Positions 24,591 to 32,660 of a stretch of DNA of 64,000 bases are shown piece by piece. The DNA lies in assembly GCA_963842305.1 (NCBI GenBank), contig CAWJFW010000005.1:124001-188000 (forward strand). Direction: 5' to 3'. The notes beneath the pieces are model-generated. The model was not told the origin of the DNA. It was given only the letters and a program-made list of their open reading frames with translations, and made no database searches. Each line of letters starts with the position of its first letter. Positions within the stretch are counted from its first letter, which is position 1. The DNA comes from JAIBJN01 sp963842305. Its GTDB lineage: Bacteria; Actinomycetota; Thermoleophilia; Gaiellales; Gaiellaceae. Made by a program: the position numbers and the translations under genes.

Positions 24591-25018
24591 GAGCTGCTTC
24601 TGCGCGCCGTGGGTTGATGCCGAGAGAACGCGCCCGCCTGGCTCGGGGTCAGGTCCTCCCAGGCGACGAGGAGGAGCGCCTCGCGGTCGATGTACGAGAG
24701 AGACCGCAACGCGGACTCGAGCTCCGGGTCGAGCTCCAGGGCCTCGGTCTCCGCCGCCGTGGCAACGGGAGCCGAAACCGTGCGTGCCCGCCGCCGATCG
24801 GCGAGCACGATGTTTCGCGCTGTTGCGAAGAGCCAGGGACGTGGATCGTCGCGGGGGACGTCCGCGAGCCGCCTCCAGGCGATGGTCATCACCTCCGCGG
24901 CTGCCGCCTCCGCATCCGGATGCCCTCGCCGCCGCGCGTACGCGGCGACGGCCCCGAGGTGAGAGAACACCGAGCGGAATCGTTGCTCGGCAGCGAGTCG
25001 ATCGGGAGTGGTCGTCAT
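24530..25018 (-). CDS. ECF RNA polymerase sigma factor, truncated and frameshifted in region 4
   Basis: Residues 1-128 form a normal ECF sigma factor: region 2 (LGAVAAYARRRGHPDAEAAA, TIAWRRL, PWLFATARNIVLADRRR) and the first half of region 4 (LRSLSYIDREALLLVAWEDLTPSQA). From residue 129 the frame is wrong. Deleting one base of a GGG run (forward 24633-24635) restores AARSLGINPR, but the recognition helix (normally ending in RLHRARRRL) is then absent and sequence passes straight into the partner remnant. An internal deletion plus a one-base insertion fits best. The protein as written could not recognise a -35 element. Confidence 0.7.
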   Translation of the reverse strand: MTTTPDRLAAEQRFRSVFSHLGAVAAYARRRGHPDAEAAAAEVMTIAWRRLADVPRDDPRPWLFATARNIVLADRRRARTVSAPVATAAETEALELDPELESALRSLSYIDREALLLVAWEDLTPSQAGAFSRHQPTARRSSSCCPRASSGRSPTSLPTTTP

Positions 25019-25082
25019 GCCCTTAACTGTCCTCAGGCGGAGGTTTCGTTACACGACAGCCCTCGACACGCCAGCCTCGTCG

Positions 25083-25108
25083 GAAAGGCCCGCTCGCGCG
25101 GGCCTTTC
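25083..25108 (-). terminator. Intrinsic terminator of the peroxiredoxin gene
   Basis: GAAAGGCCCGC (25083-25093) and GCGGGCCTTTC (25098-25108) pair perfectly around a 4-nt loop, 20 bp past the peroxiredoxin stop. Its stem nearly matches the one after tRNA-fMet. Confidence 0.72.
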
Positions 25109-25128
25109 GCATTCGGTGAGCTGCGTCC

Positions 25129-25824
25129 TCAGCTGCCTTTCGGCTGCGGGACGATCCGGATGTAGGGCTTCGGCGAGTCCCACTCGCCGAAGATCTCCTT
25201 CGCCTCGTCGTTCGAGACCGAGCCCGCGATGATGACGTCGTCGCCCTGCTTCCAGTTCGCCGGAGTCGCGACCTTCCGCGTGGCCGTGAGCTGGAGCGAG
25301 TCGATCACGCGCAGGATCTCGTCGAAGTTGCGTCCGGTCGTCATCGGGTAGATCAGGATCAGCTTGATCTTCTTGTCGGGGCCGATGACGAAGACGTTGC
25401 GGACCGTCTGGTTGTCCGCCGGCGTCCGCTCCGCGGGATCGCCGCTCGTCTCGGCGGGCAGCATCCCGTAGAGCTTCGAGACGGCGTAGTCGGAGTCGGC
25501 GATGATCGGGAAGTTGGGGCGATGCCCCTGCGTCTCCTCGATGTCGTCTGCCCACGCCTCTTTCCCCTCGGGGGAATCGACGGACAGGCCGATGACCTTC
25601 ACGCCGCGGCGGTCGAACTCCGGCTTGATGCTCGCCATGGTGCCGAGCTCGGTCGTGCAGACGGGCGTGAAGTCCTTCGGGTGCGAGAACAGCACCGTCC
25701 ACGAGTCGCCTATCCACTCGTGGAAGCGGATCCGGCCCTCCGTCGTGTCGGCTTCGAAGTCCGGCGCCTCGCTTCCGAGCTGCAGGCGGGCCGCGGTCGC
25801 GGGCTCCTGGGTGGTCGTCTCCAT
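25129..25824 (-). CDS. 1-Cys peroxiredoxin (Prx6/AhpC-TSA family)
   Basis: 231 residues. The peroxidatic Cys56 in PKDFTPVCTTELG is the only cysteine, so no resolving Cys is available. The Prx6-type C-terminal extension (ATRKVATPANWKQGDDVIIAGSV) is present. It reduces H2O2, organic hydroperoxides or peroxynitrite using an external thiol. The ATG at 25824 is set by AGGAGGAG 5-8 nt upstream. It is divergent from a SigG/SigJ-type sigma factor gene 114 bp away, a plausible stress-response pairing (inference). Confidence 0.92.
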   Translation of the reverse strand: METTTQEPATAARLQLGSEAPDFEADTTEGRIRFHEWIGDSWTVLFSHPKDFTPVCTTELGTMASIKPEFDRRGVKVIGLSVDSPEGKEAWADDIEETQGHRPNFPIIADSDYAVSKLYGMLPAETSGDPAERTPADNQTVRNVFVIGPDKKIKLILIYPMTTGRNFDEILRVIDSLQLTATRKVATPANWKQGDDVIIAGSVSNDEAKEIFGEWDSPKPYIRIVPQPKGS

Positions 25825-25938
25825 GTTCTCCTCCTGTTCGTGCTTTCGGCGCATGGTGCCGCCCGGCGATAACGACACCGTAACGGCAGGAGAACGCCGT
25901 CTGCGGGGCGAGGGAAGGATTGCGTACCATGCGCTTCC

Positions 25939-26934
25939 GTGGCGGATTCGTCGTTCACGGCCACGGCTGACACAGGGCAGCTGGAGGCTCAGCTCGAGCA
26001 GCACCGGGTGGAGCTCACCGCCTACTGCTACCGGATGCTCGGCTCGCCCTTCGAGGCGGAGGACGCCGTCCAAGAGACCTTCCTACGCGCGTGGCGGAGC
26101 TTCGAGGGCTTCGAGGGCCGGTCGGCCCTGCGCTCGTGGCTCTACCGAATTGCGACCAATGTCTGCCTCGACCTCCTCAACGGGCGAAACCGCCGTGCCC
26201 GGCCGATGGATCTGGGGCCCGCGCGAGAGCCCGAAGCCGCCCATCTCCACACGTTGCCCGAGGCGACCTGGATCGAGCCGATCCCCGACGGCCGCGTCCT
26301 CTCGGACGGCGACCCCGCCGAGGTGGCGGTCGAGCGCGAGTCGGTTCGCTTGGCCTTCGTTGCGGCCTTGCAGGAGCTGCCGCCGCGCCAGCGGGCGGTC
26401 CTCATCCTCTGCGAGGTGCTGCGCTGGAAGGCGGCCGAGGCCGCGGAGCTGCTCGAGACAAGCGTCGCGTCGATCAACAGTGCGCTCCAGCGCGCTCGCG
26501 CGACTCTGGCGGACACCGACCTCGCCGCGATCGACCAGGGTGCAGAGCTGGACGACGAAACGAGGGCGCTCCTCGAGCGCTACGTCGACGCCTTCGAGCG
26601 GTACGACATGGAAGCGCTCACGTCCTTGATCCACGAGGACGCGACCCAGTCGATGCCTCCGTACGACCTGTGGCTCAGGGGACGGGACGACATTCTCCAC
26701 TGGTGGGTCGGTCCCGGTGCGACCTGCCGGAACTCCCATGTCGTCCCGACGCTCGCCGCCAACGGCTCGCCCGCGTTCGGCCAGTACAGGCCGAAGCCCG
26801 GAGGCGAGGGCTACGAGCCCTGGGCGCTCCAGGTAATCGAGATCTCAGCCGGGCGGATCGTCGAGTTCACGTTCTTCCTCGACACGAAGCGGCTGTTCCC
26901 GCTCTTCGGCCTGCCGCTCGAGTTCCGCGCGTAG
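25939..26934 (+). CDS. Sigma-70 family factor of SigG/SigJ type with SnoaL-like C-terminal domain
   Basis: 331 residues. Sigma region 2 (LTAYCYRMLGSPFEAEDAVQETFLRAWR; RSWLYRIATNVCLDLL) and region 4 (LPPRQRAVLILCEVLRWKAAEAAELL...NSALQRARATL) are followed by a SnoaL/NTF2-like domain (LLERYVDAFERYDMEALTSLIHEDA) that in this ECF group binds a ligand or modulates promoter binding without a classical anti-sigma. The GTG is 8 nt after TACCAT. The last 90 bp overlap the convergent STAS gene. Confidence 0.88.
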   Translation: MADSSFTATADTGQLEAQLEQHRVELTAYCYRMLGSPFEAEDAVQETFLRAWRSFEGFEGRSALRSWLYRIATNVCLDLLNGRNRRARPMDLGPAREPEAAHLHTLPEATWIEPIPDGRVLSDGDPAEVAVERESVRLAFVAALQELPPRQRAVLILCEVLRWKAAEAAELLETSVASINSALQRARATLADTDLAAIDQGAELDDETRALLERYVDAFERYDMEALTSLIHEDATQSMPPYDLWLRGRDDILHWWVGPGATCRNSHVVPTLAANGSPAFGQYRPKPGGEGYEPWALQVIEISAGRIVEFTFFLDTKRLFPLFGLPLEFRA

Positions 26935-27255
26935 TCCGCAGACCTCGGCGAGGCCGGTGAAGCGCAGCAGCGAACACAGGTCCGCGGGCGGCTCCCGGAT
27001 GCAAATGCGGCTTCCGAGCCGCCGGGCGGTCAGCTGGAGCCGGGCGATTGCGTCCACGGCCACCGCATCCGACGTCGCCAACGCGCTCGCGTCGCAGACG
27101 AGAACCTCCGCACCGCTCGACTCGAGGAGCGCGCGTCCCTCCTCGCAGAGGGCGGGCACTTCGGCTCTGGCAAGCGGGCTCCGGAGGGAGAGGACGATCG
27201 TGCTCGGCCCTGGCGCCATCTGTGAGCTTGGACCGCCAGCCAGGGCGAAACTCAT
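26845..27255 (-). CDS. STAS-domain protein (anti-sigma-factor antagonist-like)
   Basis: 136 residues with a STAS-like core: STIVLSLRSPLARAEVPALCEEGRALLESSGAEVLVCDASALATSDAVAVDAIARLQLTARRLG read as beta-alpha-beta units. The usual phosphorylated Ser/Thr lies in the DASALATSDAVAV segment. The C-terminal 30 residues (EEREQPLRVEEERELDD) are encoded entirely within the 90-bp overlap with the convergent sigma gene. It could act in a partner-switching circuit, but no anti-sigma kinase is visible nearby. Confidence 0.7.
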   Translation of the reverse strand: MSFALAGGPSSQMAPGPSTIVLSLRSPLARAEVPALCEEGRALLESSGAEVLVCDASALATSDAVAVDAIARLQLTARRLGSRICIREPPADLCSLLRFTGLAEVCGLRAELERQAEEREQPLRVEEERELDDPPG

Positions 27256-27341
27256 CGGAGCCGGGACGACCGATGAGTTCGGCGCGGCTCGACGGTCTGA
27301 ACTCCGTCGATCATTTCTAGTTACGCAGAAAGGGAACTGCC

Positions 27342-28781
27342 GTGACCATGACTAGCCGAAGTCGCTGGCTCGCACTGTGGGTGCTTTGCCTCGGCGACCT
27401 GATGATCGTGCTGGACGGCACGATCGTGAACGTCGCCCTGCCCTCGATCAAGGAGGACCTCGGCTTCACCGAGACCTCGCTCGCGTGGGTCGTGAACGCC
27501 TATCTGCTCACCTTCGGGGGCTTCCTCCTCCTCGGCGGGCGGTTGGGCGACCTCTTCGGCCAGCGGCGGATGTTCCTGGTCGGCATCTCGCTCTTCACCG
27601 CAGCTTCGCTTGCCTGCGGGCTCGCGACCTCGCAGGGCCAGCTGGTGACGGCGCGGGCCGTGCAGGGGCTGGGAGGCGCACTCGTCTCCGCGGTCGCCCT
27701 CTCGCTCGTCATGACGCTCTTCACGGAGCAGGCCGACCGGGCGAAGGCGATGGGGATCTTCGGCTTCGTCCTCTCCGGCGGCGGTGTCGCCGGCGTTCTC
27801 CTCGGCGGCGTGCTCACCGACCTGCTCAGCTGGCACTGGATCTTCCTGGTCAACCTGCCGGTCGGGGCGCTGGTCTTCGCACTCTCGCTGAGACTCCTTC
27901 CCGCCGCCCCGGGCATGGCCGGAGGCGGGAGACTCGACGTCGCCGGCGCGGTCACGATCACCGCAGCGTTGATGCTCGCGGTCTATGCGATCGTCAACGG
28001 CAACGAGACGGGCTGGACGTCCGCTCAGACGCTCGCAATGCTGGGCGGGGCGGCCGTGCTCCTCGTGATCTTCCTCGTCCGAGAGGCGCGGGCCGCCTCG
28101 CCGCTGGTGCCGCTCGGGCTCTTCCGCAACCGGAACGTCTCGGTGGCCAACGGCACCGGCGCGCTCATGGCAGCCGGCATGTTCGCGTACTTCTTCTTCT
28201 CGGCTCTGTACCTCCAGCGCGTGCTGGGCTACACGCCGCTCGAGGTGGGATTCGCATACCTGCCGTCGATGGTCGTCTGGGGTGCGTGTTCCCTCTACTC
28301 CGACAAGCTCGTGATGCGCTACGGCATCAAGCCGCCGCTGCTCGTCGGGCTCGGGCTGATGGCGCTCTCGCTGCTCCTCTTCGCCCGGACGCCGGTCGAT
28401 GGGAACTTCTGGCTCGACGTCCTTCCGGCCACGCTCGCCGTCGGCGTCGGCGCCGGCATCGCGTTCAACCCGATCCTGCTCGCGGCGATGAGCGGAGTCG
28501 AGCCGCAGGAGGCGGGCCTCGCGTCCGGCGTCGTCAACACGTCGTTCATGATGGGCGGTGCGCTGGGCCTCGCTGTCCTGGCCAGCCTCGCAGCCTCTCG
28601 CACCGAAGACCTGACCGCTTCCGGCGAGGCAGCCGCGGCCGCCCTGAACAGCGGCTATCACGTCGCCTTCCTCGTCGGTGCGATCTTCGTGGCTGCTTCG
28701 GCATTGGTCGGCGGCGTGCTCCTCCGAGCGGCGGCACCTGCGCCACACGGCGAGGGCCAGCCGGCAACGGAGGCCGCGTAG
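27342..28781 (+). CDS. MFS drug:H+ antiporter, DHA2 (14-TM, EmrB/QacA) family
   Basis: 479 residues with 14 predicted membrane helices. Signature motifs include LDGTIVNVALPSIKEDLG (motif D1 in helix 1), GGRLGDLFGQRR (motif A) and GGVAGVLLGGVLTD (motif C, antiporter). Family members export hydrophobic drugs or secondary metabolites. Start is GTG 27342 (or ATG 27348), with AGAAAGGGAA upstream. An inverted repeat GAGTTC/GAACTC lies in the 86-bp gap to the divergent STAS gene. It is followed 28 bp later by an ABC exporter, forming an efflux cluster. Confidence 0.9.
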   Translation: MTMTSRSRWLALWVLCLGDLMIVLDGTIVNVALPSIKEDLGFTETSLAWVVNAYLLTFGGFLLLGGRLGDLFGQRRMFLVGISLFTAASLACGLATSQGQLVTARAVQGLGGALVSAVALSLVMTLFTEQADRAKAMGIFGFVLSGGGVAGVLLGGVLTDLLSWHWIFLVNLPVGALVFALSLRLLPAAPGMAGGGRLDVAGAVTITAALMLAVYAIVNGNETGWTSAQTLAMLGGAAVLLVIFLVREARAASPLVPLGLFRNRNVSVANGTGALMAAGMFAYFFFSALYLQRVLGYTPLEVGFAYLPSMVVWGACSLYSDKLVMRYGIKPPLLVGLGLMALSLLLFARTPVDGNFWLDVLPATLAVGVGAGIAFNPILLAAMSGVEPQEAGLASGVVNTSFMMGGALGLAVLASLAASRTEDLTASGEAAAAALNSGYHVAFLVGAIFVAASALVGGVLLRAAAPAPHGEGQPATEAA

Positions 28782-28809
28782 GGCAGCCTCGGCCTGGCAA
28801 GCTGGGGCC

Positions 28810-29709
28810 ATGAGCGCACCGCTCGCCATTCGCCTGCGCGGCGTCGTCAAGCGCTATGGGCCGATCACCGCGGTCGACGGGCTCGATCTCGACGTTGCCG
28901 AGGGCACCTGCGTCGGGCTCCTCGGCCCGAACGGCGCCGGGAAGTCGACGACGATGCGGCTCCTGACCGCCCAGGCGATCGCCGACGAAGGCGAGCTCGA
29001 GGTACTCGGCTTCCGCCTCCCGGAGCAGTCGAAGGCCGCCAGGGCCCAGTGCGGGGTCAGCCCCCAGCTCGACAACCTCGACGTGTCGCTGACCGTCGAG
29101 CAGAACCTGCTCGTGTTCACCCACCTCTACCGGATCGCAAGGGCCGACCGGAAGGCGGCCATCGAGCGGGCGCTCGAAATGGCCAACCTCGTCGATCGCC
29201 GCGACAGCCGGGTGGACAAGCTCTCCGGCGGGATGCGGCGGCGCCTCCTGATCGCCCGGGCCCTCGTGCACCGGCCGCGCCTCATCCTGCTCGACGAGCC
29301 CACCGTGGGCCTCGATCCGCAGGTTCGCCAGGAGCTCTGGGCGCTCATCGACGCGCTGCGGGCCGAGGGGACCACCATCCTCATGTCGACGCACTACATC
29401 GAGGAGGCGCAGCGGCTCGCCGACACCGTCCTGATCATGTCGCATGGGAGCGCGGTCGCCTCCGGCCGGCCGGCTGAGCTCGTAGCGCGGCACGCCGGCC
29501 GACAGGCCGTGGAGGTCTACGGCTCACCGGCCAAGCTTGTCGAGGCCGAGGCAGCCGCACGGGAATCCGGGTTCGCAACGCGCCGCACCGGGACGAGCAT
29601 CTCGGTTCTCGGGATCGAGGGAGCGGACGGCCTGGTCCCCGAGGGCGAGCGGCGGCCGGCCAACCTGGAGGACGTTTTCGTGCTGCTCACGGGTGAGGAG
29701 ATCGAGTGA
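28810..29709 (+). CDS. ABC transporter ATP-binding protein, DrrA/NodI type
   Basis: 299 residues. Walker A GPNGAGKST (39-47), signature LSGGMRRR, Walker B LILLDEPTVGLDP and the H-loop MSTHYIEEA are all intact. The C-terminal DrrA-like extension (NLEDVFVLLTGEEIE) is present. It energises export of a hydrophobic compound with the following permease. The ATG at 28810 (MSAPLAIRL) is chosen because the protein then begins at the ABC domain. Its stop overlaps the permease start by 4 nt. Confidence 0.92.
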   Translation: MSAPLAIRLRGVVKRYGPITAVDGLDLDVAEGTCVGLLGPNGAGKSTTMRLLTAQAIADEGELEVLGFRLPEQSKAARAQCGVSPQLDNLDVSLTVEQNLLVFTHLYRIARADRKAAIERALEMANLVDRRDSRVDKLSGGMRRRLLIARALVHRPRLILLDEPTVGLDPQVRQELWALIDALRAEGTTILMSTHYIEEAQRLADTVLIMSHGSAVASGRPAELVARHAGRQAVEVYGSPAKLVEAEAAARESGFATRRTGTSISVLGIEGADGLVPEGERRPANLEDVFVLLTGEEIE

Positions 29710-30509
29710 GTGCGATCCGCTCCACGCGCGAGGTTGCAACGCTCGGTCGTCTCGAGCGACCCGCGATCACCGGAGTCCTCGTCCGCGAAATCGTCAACTT
29801 TTCGTCGTATTGGCGCTCCGCGAGCTTCTCGTCCACGGTCGAGCCCACCATCTACCTGCTCGCCTTTGGCTTCGGCTTCGGGGCGCTCGTCGACCGGGTC
29901 GGCGGCTACGACTACGTCGAGTTCATCGGGACAGGAATCGTGGCAACGGCTGTCCTTTTCTCGAGCGCATTCCCGGCGATGTTCGGGACGTTCGTCAAAT
30001 ACAGCTTCCAAAGGACCTATGACGCCATCCTGGCGGCTCCCGTCGACACCGAGGAGCTGGTCACGGCCGAGGCTCTGTGGATCTCGATGCGGGCCGGAGT
30101 CTTCGGCTGCATGCCCATGATCGTGGCCATTTTCTTCGGCCTCGACCCCTCGTGGGGAATGCTGGCCGTGCCATTCATCGCCTTCATCTCGGGCTTCGGC
30201 TGGGCGAACTTCGGGATCTCCATCGCGGGCTTCGCCAAGTCGTTCGAGAACTTCAACTACGTGGTCAGCGCGGTACTGACGCCACTCTTCCTCGTCGCGG
30301 GCACGTTCTTCCCCATCAGCACGCTTCCGGAATGGGCCCAGGTCCTGGCCAACTTCAACCCGCTGTACCAGTGCGTGGAGCTCGTGCGGGCCTCGGTCTT
30401 CGAGACGTGGGAGTGGGTTGACCTTCTCCGCGTCGGGATGTTGGTCGCCTTCGGCCTCGCCATGTGGCGCATCGCCATCGTCGCGATGACGCGCAAGCTC
30501 GTCGACTGA
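29706..30509 (+). CDS. ABC-2 type permease (DrrB/NodJ family)
   Basis: 267 residues with six predicted membrane helices and the ABC-2 signature region (NFNYVVSAVLTPLFLVAGTFFPISTLP, then NFNPLYQCVELVR). It forms the membrane half of the exporter with the preceding ATPase; the GTG overlaps that stop (GTGA). NodJ/DrrB systems export lipo-oligosaccharides or drugs; the substrate here is not determinable. A convergent gene ends 27 bp beyond its stop. Confidence 0.9.
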   Translation: MSAIRSTREVATLGRLERPAITGVLVREIVNFSSYWRSASFSSTVEPTIYLLAFGFGFGALVDRVGGYDYVEFIGTGIVATAVLFSSAFPAMFGTFVKYSFQRTYDAILAAPVDTEELVTAEALWISMRAGVFGCMPMIVAIFFGLDPSWGMLAVPFIAFISGFGWANFGISIAGFAKSFENFNYVVSAVLTPLFLVAGTFFPISTLPEWAQVLANFNPLYQCVELVRASVFETWEWVDLLRVGMLVAFGLAMWRIAIVAMTRKLVD

Positions 30510-30535
30510 GAGCTCGCGGTTTGCGGGTCTTCCCG

Positions 30536-31675
30536 CTAGTACTCGATGACCTGGTTGTTCACGTTCACCGGCTCGACGGCGGCGGGCCCGATGAAGATGC
30601 CGTACGAGCGGGAGAAGCCGAATACCGAGTCGCGGGCCCCGGAGCGCAGCGACTCGTCGACCCTGAGGTTCTGGTTGTAGGTGGCGAGCACGCAGCGGAG
30701 GCAGACCAGGTCCGTGGGAATGCCGGCGTTCGCCCAGGTCACGTACCACCCGCCGCCGGCTCCCCAACATGTCCAACGGCCGGTGAACGGGTCGCCGGAG
30801 GTGAAGTCCCGAAACTCGATGCGGCTTCCGCTCAGCGCCTGGACGACGTCCTGGTGGATGCTGGGGTCGGAGTGACGGGCACCGCACTCGGCGTTCCCGG
30901 TGACGACGAGGTCGTGCGCGTCCTGGCCGATCCGGACGGCGTCGTACGCCGTGCCGATGTCGGCGCCGTTCCCGCGCACGTCGAGAATCAAGTCGACCGT
31001 CGCCGGGTCGCCGTCGCCGGAGCAGCCCCGGAGGCTGATGGCGTTGTCGTTTCCGGGGTTGGGGATCGTCGAGACGACCTTGACCGGGAGGGGGCCGAAC
31101 CCCGCGAGCGGGCCCGAGCACTCCCACGGGCTCGTCGTCGTGATCACCGTTCCAGCCGGCGGCGTCGTCATTGGTGCGACGGTGAGCTCGCCGTCGTCGA
31201 CATCGAGCCGTCCTGCCCGGTGGCCGCGCGCGAGGAACGACAGGAACAGGTTGGTGTCGGCTCGCCGCGTTGTGAACCCGAGCATCTCGCTGCGCCGCCA
31301 CCCGTGAGTGGCGGGCATGCAACTGGTCGTGCCCGCGACGAGCTCGCCGGACGCGTCGCGCTCCCTGATCCGGACGCACACGTCGCGGGCGCCCCCCGAA
31401 CGCAGTGATGCCTGCAGCGAGAGGCTCTGGCCCGCCTCGAGCTCCTGACCCGGGCGCGTGGTCAGACCGAACTCGCCGGGCCGGCGGCGCTTTGCCCGTG
31501 CGAAGCTGGAGCCGTCCGCGCCTCCACTCTCGAGGGAAAGCTTGGCGTTCAGGCCGCTCCAGCCTTGCAGGCCGTCCTCGAAGGATCCGTTGGGCAGGTC
31601 GTTCGCGGCGGCGACAGCGGGCAGAGCCAGCACGGTCGCGAGCACGAGGACGGCGGGATGGCGGCGGAAACGCAT
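30536..31675 (-). CDS. Secreted protein: CBM-like domain plus probable right-handed beta-helix
   Basis: 379 residues from ATG 31675 (GAGGAG about 10 nt upstream). It has a signal peptide (cleavage near AVAAA-ND), then a carbohydrate-binding-module-like jelly-roll (NDLPNGSFEDGLQGW, LSLQASLRSGGARDVCVRI). The C-terminal half reads as parallel beta-helix rungs (AVRIGQDAHDLVVTGN, SGSRIEFRDFTSG, NQNLRVDESLRSGARDSVFG). This architecture occurs in polysaccharide-active or wall-binding proteins; no catalytic residues are assigned. A GTG at 31735 in frame would add a basic 20-residue tail. Confidence 0.68.
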   Translation of the reverse strand: MRFRRHPAVLVLATVLALPAVAAANDLPNGSFEDGLQGWSGLNAKLSLESGGADGSSFARAKRRRPGEFGLTTRPGQELEAGQSLSLQASLRSGGARDVCVRIRERDASGELVAGTTSCMPATHGWRRSEMLGFTTRRADTNLFLSFLARGHRAGRLDVDDGELTVAPMTTPPAGTVITTTSPWECSGPLAGFGPLPVKVVSTIPNPGNDNAISLRGCSGDGDPATVDLILDVRGNGADIGTAYDAVRIGQDAHDLVVTGNAECGARHSDPSIHQDVVQALSGSRIEFRDFTSGDPFTGRWTCWGAGGGWYVTWANAGIPTDLVCLRCVLATYNQNLRVDESLRSGARDSVFGFSRSYGIFIGPAAVEPVNVNNQVIEY

Positions 31676-31790
31676 GCGGCGGGCGGCTCCTCGAGGTCCA
31701 TCGGCCCGTGTCCGTCGCTTGACGATCCCTCGCACTGAGGAAAATCCGGCGTCGTGCTGCAGGAAGGGAGGGCCTCGCTATCGTGGCGTG

Positions 31791-32660
31791 ATGGCCCCTA
31801 GCACCATCTCCCTTCCCCCGGCCACCAGGATGGGCGCAGTCGAGCTCACCGTCGGAGACCTCGAACGCTCGCTCGCCTACTACGGGAGCGAGCTCGGCCT
31901 CGCCCTGCTCGGGCGCGAGGACGGCAGAGCGTCGCTCGGGGCCGGCGGAGCCGAGCTGCTCGCCCTCATCGAGGAGCCCGGGGCTCGCCCGGCCGCGGGG
32001 AACACGGGCCTCTACCACTTCGCGCTGCGCGTACCGGAGCGGATCGACCTCGCACGCTGGCTCGCGCACGCCGCCCGGGACCGCGTCCGGCTGCTCGGGA
32101 TGTCCGACCACTACGTGAGCGAGGCGATCTACCTCACCGATCCGGACGGGCACGGAATCGAGATCTACCACGACCGCCCTCGCGAGGTCTGGGAGGGCAA
32201 GGTCGCGAGCGAGATGACGACCGGGCCTCTCGACGTCACGTCGCTCCTCGGCGAGCTGGACGACCCGTCCTCGGAGCCATTCGACGGTCTCGCATCCGGC
32301 GCCGACATGGGGCACGTTCATCTCCAGGTCGCCGATGTCCAGGAAGCCGTTCGCTTTTACCGCGACCTGCTCGGCTTCGAGCTGATGGCGGAGCTGTTCG
32401 GATCGGCGGCCTTCTTCGGTGCCGGCGGGTACCACCACCACGTCGGCGCGAACATCTGGCACAGCCGGGGCGCCGCGCCGGCCTCCGAGGGGACCGCGCG
32501 GCTTCTCCACGCGACCATCGTCCTGCCGAGCGCCGCCGAGCGCGACCAGGTGGTCGGCCGGATCACCGACGCCGGCCAGGAGCCGGAGGTCCGTGAAGAC
32601 GGCCTCCTCGTCCGAGACCCGGCCGGGATCGGCCTGCTGCTGACGAGCTCTAGCGGCTAG
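31791..32660 (+). CDS. VOC family catechol 2,3-dioxygenase-like protein (CatE type)
   Basis: 289 residues with two VOC modules. Module 1 has VELTVGDLERSLAYYGSELGLAL and YLTDPDGHGIEIYHDRP; module 2 has MGHVHLQVADVQEAVRFYRDLLGFEL. The His/Glu set fits an Fe(II)-binding extradiol dioxygenase like Bacillus CatE. The ATG at 31791 is 6 nt after TATCGT and also has AGGAAGGGAGG further up. Its stop codon shares CTAG with the stop of the convergent MFS gene. Ring-cleavage activity is family inference. Confidence 0.82.
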   Translation: MAPSTISLPPATRMGAVELTVGDLERSLAYYGSELGLALLGREDGRASLGAGGAELLALIEEPGARPAAGNTGLYHFALRVPERIDLARWLAHAARDRVRLLGMSDHYVSEAIYLTDPDGHGIEIYHDRPREVWEGKVASEMTTGPLDVTSLLGELDDPSSEPFDGLASGADMGHVHLQVADVQEAVRFYRDLLGFELMAELFGSAAFFGAGGYHHHVGANIWHSRGAAPASEGTARLLHATIVLPSAAERDQVVGRITDAGQEPEVREDGLLVRDPAGIGLLLTSSSG

